Positions 57,129-64,000 of a stretch of DNA of 64,000 nucleotides are shown piece by piece. The position numbers were made by a program, and so were the translations under genes. The notes under the pieces were generated by a model, which searched no databases, was not told the DNA's origin, and worked only from the letters and a program-made list of their open reading frames with translations. The first letter of the stretch is position 1, and the number at the start of each line of letters is the position of its first letter. The stretch covers positions 248,001 to 312,000 of the forward strand of contig WTXD01000026.1 of NCBI GenBank assembly GCA_022496205.1, given 5' to 3'. Origin of the DNA: Gloeopeniophorella convolvens. Taxonomy: Eukaryota; Basidiomycota; Agaricomycetes; Russulales.

Positions 57129-57841
57129 ATGTCTTATTTTTTACCCCATCTTCCCTCTGGTTGGCATGTTGATGAGGCTATCAAGTCCGAGGAGGATCGC
57201 GTCGTTGTCATCCGCTTTGGGCACGACTGGGACACGCAGTGTATGGTCATGGACGAAACGCTCTACTCTGTCGCCGAGAAGGTGCAGAACTTTGCTGTAA
57301 TCTACCTTTGCGATATCACAGAAGTGCCAGACTTCAACAAGGTGTGTCGCCAGCCCCTCGTTCGGCGGTGCCACATTGACCGAGTCGTGCCACGGGCGTA
57401 GATGTACGAGCTGTACGACCCATGCACCGTGATGTTCTTCTATCGGTAGGTGCCTTCTCTTCGACGAGAACAAGACGGGGCTGACCACTTCTCACTCCAG
57501 CAACAAGCACATCATGATCGATCTGGGGACCGGTAACAACAATAAGATGTGAGCCCAAAGGTTGCTGTTCTTGCATTTGCCATTGTTGAACGCGGTTCCC
57601 GGTCCTAGTAATTGGGCTATGGATAACAAGCAGGAGGTGTGTTTTGGTCGTTCCGTCTCGGGAGGCCAACCATGCTGATGTAAAGCCAGTTGATTGACAT
57701 TATAGAGACAGTGTACCGCGGTGCGTCCAAGGGTCGCGGTCTGGTGGTTTCTCCCAAGGGTACGTGCCCCTTGACATACGTCCCTTATTTCACGGTTCTG
57801 ACAAAAGCTTCAAAGACTACTCCACACGCTACAGGTACTAA
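57129..57841 (+). CDS. DIB1: Thioredoxin-like U5 snRNP protein DIB1/DIM1
   Basis: Five introns; spliced product of 142 residues, exactly the family length. It starts MSYFLPHLPSGWHVDEAI and continues RVVVIRFGHDWDTQCMVMDE, FAVIYLCDITEVPDFNK / MYELYDPCTVMFFYR / NKHIMIDLGTGNNNKI / NWAMDNKQE / LIDIIETVYRGASKGRGLVVSPK and DYSTRYRY at the end (TAA 57839-57841). DIB1 is an essential core part of the U4/U6.U5 tri-snRNP and the pre-B spliceosome. The thioredoxin fold lacks the CxxC redox pair, as in all orthologues. Confidence 0.96.
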
Positions 57842-58360
57842 GAACACAACGCCGTCGCCATGGCTTCGTTTTTCCCCACATCATGTAAAGTACTGGCTTC
57901 TAGTCGCGTGTACCTCCGAGTCCAATACAAACTGTGATCTACATGAATCTTCCAACGACGCCGGACCAGGCCAGACCAGGCCGTCTACTTACTCGCAGTT
58001 GTCAGCCAACGTGAATGCGAGCTTGTCATCGGTCGGGGATTCGGGCAGAACAACCAACCAATATTGACCTTTTCGTAAGGTCAGAGCATTGACACCAAAT
58101 GGGATTGAGCGAGCGTTACAGGGGTACAGGTGCATGTTCCAATTATACATACATTGGTGAGATGCCTTGTAGCGAGAAGCTTAATGGATCCGCCCAAGGT
58201 AGGGGCGTAGCGGATGATCAGATGGACCGGGAGGAACCGTGGTCCAAGGCACAGTTCGACCGTATTCCATGAATGCTGGGGAGACCCCGACGCTGTTTCT
58301 CCACCCGCGACCCTCCGCTCGCCCGTAGATGCCTTGCGGTCTGCGAATTGTGACTGCAGA
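57842..58360. other. Convergent 3' region, DIB1 / DPH3
   Basis: 519 bp between the two stop codons. Includes a short tandem ACCAGGCC(AG) phrase near 57963-57980. No gene. Confidence 0.45.
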
Positions 58361-58756
58361 TTATGCGGCGGCGGCGACAAGCGTCGGCTCCTCAGAAAGG
58401 GTAAGCTTGTCCAGGGCATCCTCGAAGCCATCCTCCTCATCGCTGTCGCCTTCTTCGTCCTCTTCTTCCTCGCTCGCAGCGGCGTCGTCTTCATCTGGCG
58501 GCTCATCTTCATAGTCAAGCTGCAGCGCGCGATTGTCAGAGCAGTGCACACAAGCACACAGAAAGGAGCGCACCGGGTCGTAGATGACGCGGATGATCAA
58601 GCTGCAGCTCGGGCATGTGGCAATGTCCTCATAGTTTGCGAGTTGCGAGCGCGAAATTTCGAAGCGGTCTCCACAGGGGCATGGGTAGTGAAACACGTTC
58701 TTCACATCGTCCCAGGCCATGTCTTCTATTTCGATCTCGTCGTAGTAGGCACCCAT
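58361..58756 (-). CDS. DPH3: DPH3/KTI11, CSL-type zinc-finger protein
   Basis: ATG 58756 gives [17 protein letters not shown], then the CSL finger [13 protein letters not shown] .. [18 protein letters not shown] with its four Cys (two CxC/CxxC pairs). DPH3 is the electron donor for diphthamide synthesis on eEF2 and an Elongator-linked factor for tRNA wobble modification. The frame reads through 58573-58520, but this 54-bp stretch has GTGCGC donor, CTGAC branch site and GCAG acceptor, and it interrupts the family alignment right after VIYDP; it is most likely an intron whose length is a multiple of three. The tail is then [11 protein letters not shown].. plus a long Glu/Asp run, longer than in yeast. 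Confidence 0.92.
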   Translation of the reverse strand: MGAYYDEIEIEDMAWDDVKNVFHYPCPCGDRFEISRSQLANYEDIATCPSCSLIIRVIYDPVRSFLCACVHCSDNRALQLDYEDEPPDEDDAAASEEEEDEEGDSDEEDGFEDALDKLTLSEEPTLVAAAA

Positions 58757-59408
58757 GATTGCTGCGTGCGATAAAAATACAGATGGTTTTGGCGCTGGGT
58801 ATGAGATCGCGGCGAGGGCGAGTGGGAGTAAAATGGGGAGATGTGCAATCTGCGAGCGGATCTGACTCGCCCCGCCAAGATCACGCGCACGGGAGATGCC
58901 GGGGGAAGAGGAAGCGTCTAAATTGGTCAGCAAATTAGATCACGGTGGCACTGTTACGCAGTTCTGGCTGCCCCGGCAATTCGGACGATCACTCGAAGCT
59001 CTCCGATACTTACCCGTTCAACCAGTTGACTCGGACGTTTTCTCTGTGCTCTATTCATAGCGAGACTAAGAGTAGCCACTTTTCTCGGAGATTTCCTGCA
59101 TATAGAACACGCAAGTGGCCAGAACATGCACTTCCCATGCGCGCAGCAGTAGCAGCAGCTTCTGCCGCATACCCGTTTTCAACTCAGCACTGCTTCGTTG
59201 CCCAGGGCAGGCGTACGTGGGCTCGCTTACCTCCCCAACTAACTAGCGCTCACCCAGAATGGGCTAGGCGTCCGACTTGGGTGAGTGCCTTTTATATTCT
59301 GGAGGCCACCGCCTTTTCCCCTTGGTCCTGTTTATATCTCTGAGCCACAGGCCCCTCCTCGTGTCCGATATACGTAGTATATGCCTGACACCCATTGCGC
59401 CCAGGCCC
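58757..59408. promoter_or_regulatory. Divergent region, DPH3 / DUF6534-like gene 1
   Basis: 652 bp containing both promoters; no gene. A TTATATCTC stretch at 59331-59339 lies about 75 bp before the + strand start. Confidence 0.4.
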
Positions 59409-61019
59409 CATGTCTACTCCCGAGTTGAAGCCAAACATGACGATTAGCCAAGGCAGCATGCTCGCACCGGGCATAGTCAGTCTCTTCATCCAGGGCCTGG
59501 AAGCTGGCCTCGTCATCACTCAGTTCCTCAAGTGGTTATCGCGCTGGGAGGGCGGGGAGCGGTCCTGGATTGTCGTCCTCGTTTTCTTTGTGACTCTGGT
59601 TGGGTTGTACGTCCGCACGCATGTTTCCTCCGAACAACACTGATCAATTGTGCAGCGTGCAGACGGGTGTCATTTTTGCGTCGGTCTGGAGGGACTATGT
59701 ACAGAACTTTGGGCAACCGGTGCGCATTATCTTTTGCACGCGACTGCAGCCCTGACGCCAGCGGTTATCGTGGCTACACAGATATACCCTAGGTGGACTG
59801 AGTCTATCCAGATCGCTTTGGTGGGAATTGCTTCGCCCCGATGACATGGTCTCTAACCTTCTTCTCTGTAGACCCTCTTGATGGCGGCACCCGTACAAAG
59901 CTTTCTCATCTGGCGCTGCCACCATGTTGGTCCCACACTCCCGCTCCTCCCTTGTCGCTCCGTGCCTGACATAAACTTCACAAGGTTGTCAAATTGAGCT
60001 ATTACGTCACCGTGAGCTTACGGTCACCGGGGCGAATGACACATCATACTCAACCTTGCACGATGGTCAGACGCTACTCGTGGCAGCTCTCATAGGATCG
60101 CTGGTCTTGGCAGTGTGGGTGTCGACACACATTATCATCATCAACTCCGCCGGTCTCAAGCAGAAGAACCTTGCGGGGGTTTGGTATCCACGTCAGCCAT
60201 TTTACCCGATGCACATGTCCGTCGCGCGCTGATTGGAGTTCTGATAGTTCTCCTCTACAACACGCTTCCCTCGTGTAAGGTTCCAGCTACGACCGTCGCT
60301 GAGATTTAAGCCAGCTAACGGTTTCTTGCAGTGCTCGATCTTAGCCTTAATGTCATTCGTGCGTCATACGTCGCGTACACTTGGTCTCTTCGTCCTCTCA
60401 CCGATGGCTCAGTGCTATCCTACCTTATGCGCTCTCTGAATCGCGTGTATACGGTGCACGCACGCCGGGTGGGTGGATTTACGTACTTATTATGGCCCAG
60501 TCGTCTCAGATTCGGGATGGACAGCGAATCAATCGCCTCATGGTTGTGTCCTGGCAAGCGGCACTTCCACCGTCCATCTCTTCCCTGGTCACTATGATTA
60601 CATATATCATCTACGTAACCGTATATCCGGTGTGTGCACCCTCCTTTCTCGGTAGTGCAGTTCCGCTGTTCAAGCCGCGCGCGCACACCAGTCTTGGAGT
60701 GCTGACGCAGGCCTTACTGCATAGACGAAGCCACAGTTGTGGATGCCAACTCTCCAGGAAGTACAAGGAAAATTATACATTCTCTCGTTGTTTTTTACAC
60801 TGTGAGTGACCTGCACGTTCATTTTGGCTCTTGATTTAAGTCGCTTCGCGCGCGCTCCGCAGTAACAGCCGCGCGCAACTGACACACAACCCACCAATGA
60901 CATATCTCTCGACAATTCCCATGGCCACGGAGTCGCCGGCGCACTCCAGCGATCTGCCAGAGCCCTCATCGACATCATATACCATCTCTGTTCGCTTCCC
61001 AGACGGGCTCCCCCAGTAG
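59409..61019 (+). CDS. DUF6534-type multi-pass membrane protein, copy 1
   Basis: Start MSTPELKPNMTISQGSMLAPG. About nine introns. Blocks recovered: LAPGIVSLFIQGLEAGLVITQF, WIVVLVFFVTLVGF-VQTGVIFASVW, LLMAAPVQSFLIWRC, YYVT-TLLVAALIGSLVLAVWVSTHIII, LDLSLN.., INRLMVVSWQAALPPSISSLV and VQGKLYILSLFFTL-NSRAQLTHNPP, then a Ser/Pro tail ending at TAG 61017-61019. The plan (seven hydrophobic segments, conserved GKLY..LFFTLNSR near the end) matches a family very abundant in Agaricomycetes and without known function. Plasma-membrane location is plausible. Exon edges in the middle are uncertain. Confidence 0.72.
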
Positions 61020-61738
61020 ATGGAGTTTCCTCGGACGGCGCGGCGAGCCCGTCGACGTCCCTGCAAGGCTAACGCCACGGAACACGCGCACCCAAGTGGG
61101 TGCTTCCTGGCTTCCCGATCTGATACCTCGCTGCATGCTGTGGGAAAAGTCTCTCCGGGCAGCCCGGCTGACGTAGGGGGCCGCATACGCACGATGATGG
61201 CGCGGGATTCGGGGACCACAGGACGTACGAAATCAATCGATATTGTTCCTCGTGTCCCACCAGCGCTTGTGACACCACCGCAGTGGCATGACGTGCCCTG
61301 ATGTCTACACCCGCTATGTGGTGAAGGCCGTACCAGATGCAATGAACTTTATTTCCCATTTGCTCGAAGGCTAAGCCGTGCGCCCGATCCCAGACGCGGG
61401 GTGTTATTGGTCCGCACACCTCCGGCATCTGGCAGATATACTTACATGGAGGTTTTGAAGTGCTTATTCCGGTGGACCTGCGTTTAGCTTCTTCGCTTCG
61501 AATTGCTTACGGCTTAAGACCGCTCCCAGCCCCCCGGATGCGCTTTGCCTGTTCACCCCGTCTGTGGAGTCCTCCCTTGTACTAACCAATTCAATCATTC
61601 AGCGAGTTGGTCTAGGTGGGTGCGCACGGTATATAAGTATGTCGCGCGGACCTTGCAGGGATGCCACAAGGGGCATCTCGCATTCCTCTTTTACTACAGA
61701 GTCGAGCATTCAACTCCGCGACACCCCGACGGCACAAA
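61020..61738. other. Spacer between the two DUF6534-like genes
   Basis: 719 bp; both strands have short frames without recognisable content. The promoter of copy 2 probably includes GGTATATAAG at 61629-61638, about 100 bp before its ATG. Confidence 0.45.
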
Positions 61739-63487
61739 ATGTCCAACCTCCCCCCTCCAGGACTGCCCCCAAATGAAGCGCCAATCCCCATAAATGGGAC
61801 ATTTCCTTCGTCGCTCCCGCCGCTGCCGGGAGATATCATCATCTCGATATACGGGCCTGGTATCTTGAGTCTATTCTTCCAGGCTCTAGAGACCGGCCTC
61901 CTGCTCGCACAGTGCGCCGCTTTTTGGGTACATGCGTTGGCTGAGCCACGCGTCGTGAAGGCCCTTGTCGTGTGGGTCACCGCGGTCGCTTGGTAAGTGC
62001 GCTGGTTCCGCTCGTCTTCTTGACCTGACTTCGAGTACCTTAGTGCGCAGACGTGCTCTCAAGTCTGGCCCTCGTGGGTCACTTCTGTGCTTAACTTCGG
62101 GAAGGTGGTGAGTGTCGCAATCCAAGTCTCTGATCGGCCCCTACTTTCGTCTCATCAAGCCTCCGCTAAGATTGGTCCGCGGTGGCCGGACTTGGCTGGA
62201 CCCGCCATCGTTCGTCAATGTCATCCCCGATGGTAAAGCCACGAGCTAAAAGGTGGAACTTTCCGCACAGACTAGCCTCATGGCAGCACCCATACAAGCG
62301 TTCTACATCTGGCGTTGTGGACCGGTAAGGCCCTATGTCCCCATCAATGTATCCGCGAAGATAATTAACGCAGCTTATTTGCCTTTCAGATCGTGAAATG
62401 GAACCTCTTCGTCCTCGTACGCTCCCTTGCCAAGTGACAGGCCATGAGTGTTGACGGAAGCCATTCAAAGGTCCCCTGTAGCGCGGTGCTCATTGCATCC
62501 GTCGTCACCAGCGCGCTGGCCACGAACAGCCTTTTTCGAAACGTCAAATTTGGCGCCATCGAGGCTCAACTTGCCTCGCCGTCTCCGCCTTCTCTGGGCT
62601 CGTTCCTGTCGGTACCATGTGAGCCTGGATTCGGTTTCTCTCACAGCGTGGGGTTATTAATATTACCTTCCGTAATGTCTAGATGTGCTATCTCTTCTCT
62701 GCCCAGCTGGTGAGCATATTTTGGTTCAGCCTGGATCGCGATTCCAAAGCTCAGTCGCCCGTGCGTAGTGCTCGATATAGTGGTAACGGGTATCTGTAAG
62801 AGTATATGCTCCTCAGTCCTCGAATGGTGGGCTAACCGTTGTCGACATGCAGTGTTCAATTTCCTATTCCGCTCTCTATCGCGGGTGTACAAAACGTCAG
62901 TGAGGACAGTGAGTGTCTCGTCCCTGCTCACTGTAATGCGAGACCTGACTCCGAGCTAGCGAGTCACCGGCCTCATCATCACGTCCCTCGAGGCGGCTGT
63001 CCCGACGACGGTCTGTGCCACGGCAACCGCCGTTTCGTACCTTGTGTTCACAACTTCCGTGCGTCCTTGCCTTTCTCCCTTCCGATCGATTTGAGCGATT
63101 CTCAGACCTCGCCTACAGATATCACGCGCACCCGACCAGTTCTGGGACAACCTGCTCCAGGCGATGCTCGGAAAGCTCTACGTAATCTCCCTTTTCTTCA
63201 CACTACGTGGCCGTGCAGGCTTCTCGCATGTGTACCCCGGAGGAAGCACGGCGACAACCATCCCGCGCATGTCGACGTTGACACAGCCTGTGGCCGTCGG
63301 TATTGACTGGACGATTTCTCAAATGTCGCGATACAGTAAGTTCTACGGCGTTCCTCCGTCACGGACTCTAGTGCTTACGAGAGGGCTAGATGTGGGCACG
63401 GCTCAGGGAGCGGATCCCGAGCACGGCATCATTACCGCTGCGGACTCGGGACGTGCCATTGATCGGCATCTTGAAGATCCAAAGTAG
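61739..63487 (+). CDS. DUF6534-type multi-pass membrane protein, copy 2
   Basis: Start MSNLPPPGLPPNEAPI; same strand and plan as copy 1. Recovered blocks: IYGPGILSLFFQALETGLLLAQ, ALVVWVTAVA-CAQTCSQVW, SLMAAPIQAFYIWRC, IVKWNLFVL-VPCSAVLIASVVTSALA, VTGLIITSLEAAVPTTVCATATAVSYLVFTTS, and the diagnostic LQAMLGKLYVISLFFTLRGRAGF, then a tail to a stop at 63485-63487. About nine introns; the part around 62620-62900 is hard to splice by eye, so decay there cannot be excluded. It is clearly diverged from copy 1 (an old tandem duplicate). Function unknown. Confidence 0.65.
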
Positions 63488-64000
63488 GGGCACTTGACGA
63501 CGTCTGGTAGTAGCCTCAAGAATAAATATTGTGTAGCCTGGTTACTGCACTGCTAAAGAGCATGTTTTCTCCTCTCTATAATTGCCAATGAATTGTAGCT
63601 TGAGTTGACTCTGAAAACGGATTGGGTTGGGTTGGAGCTGTCGTGGTGACATGGCTTCAACTAACAGATAATGGAGCCTTGTCCAGATGTGTCCGCTCGG
63701 GCTGTGCACTGAGAGCGATCCCGGCAAGCATCGGTGATGAGATTGACAGCAGTGTCACATAGAACGTCCCAAGGCCCTATCCGATTGATGGGACCGACCC
63801 CGAATAAGCGAGCTTAGGGTGCTGTCTATCAAATTCTCCCCGTACTTATCTTTCCATGCAAGATGTCATAGCTGTCAAGAGATCCGGGTTATACTAACGC
63901 CGCCAGGGTCGCAAATAGTGATGTGTCACGGACGGCTTAAGAGATCGTCCATCTGTTGAATTTATTACCCAGACGCTAAACAACGCTGGCATACTGTACT
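63488..64000. other. Gene-free right edge
   Basis: Only short frames and the probable 3' UTR of the preceding gene; no feature is supported before the window ends. Confidence 0.4.

Noticed and set aside
1..64000. tRNA genes, CRISPR arrays, secondary-metabolite clusters
   Set aside because: TTCGAA-type boxes (for example 33811, 38103) lack the partner A box and arms; no spacer arrays; no PKS, NRPS or terpene synthase motif was seen.

Overview
The window is nuclear DNA from a filamentous basidiomycete, almost certainly an Agaricomycete. The genes are rich in short introns (about 45-70 bp, GT..AG, CTGAC-like branch sites). There is a local expansion of F-box-like proteins, a tandem pair of DUF6534-type membrane proteins, a Zn2Cys6 transcription factor, and scattered retroelement and DNA-transposon remains. 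No bacterial operon, CRISPR array, rRNA or convincing tRNA was seen. Gene models were built by eye from reading frames, splice sites and family conservation, so minor exon edges may be off by a few bases.

Layout. 0-9 kb: an F-box/leucine-rich-type gene (-), then a decayed tandem copy (3.8-5.25 kb) of the intact, unrecognised 1012-residue gene that follows (5.5-8.6 kb, -). 10.9-13.9 kb: an SNF2-family remodeller of the LSH/HELLS/DDM1/Irc5 type (-), divergent from a polyQ-containing Zn2Cys6 transcription factor (14.5-18.8 kb, +). 19.3-22.4 kb: GPI ethanolamine phosphate transferase 3 (-). 23-40.2 kb: an accessory island of five related F-box-like genes (subfamilies A and B, order A1-B1-B2-A2-A3). 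It carries a solo LTR with a clean 5-bp target duplication and an empty site in the paralogous flank, a 1.7-kb TIR element, and a 5'-truncated LINE with a 14-bp target duplication. One F-box copy (A3) is broken, and another (B1) appears to have turned its ancestral intron into coding sequence.

40.6-63.5 kb is mostly core genes: cytosolic GH2 beta-mannosidase, an F-box protein, a large unrecognised multi-pass membrane protein with an acidic/Ser-Pro tail, an APC-family amino acid permease whose promoter holds four GATAAG motifs, a peptidase-S33-like alpha/beta hydrolase, cyclophilin H head-to-head with DIB1 (both U4/U6.U5 tri-snRNP components, 164 bp between start codons), DPH3, and two tandem DUF6534-like membrane proteins.

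No biosynthetic cluster, defence system or other multi-gene machine is evident. The strongest observations are the evolutionary events in the F-box island (intron exonisation with a compensating indel, a datable solo LTR, the TIR element), the paired tri-snRNP genes and the nitrogen-type promoter.
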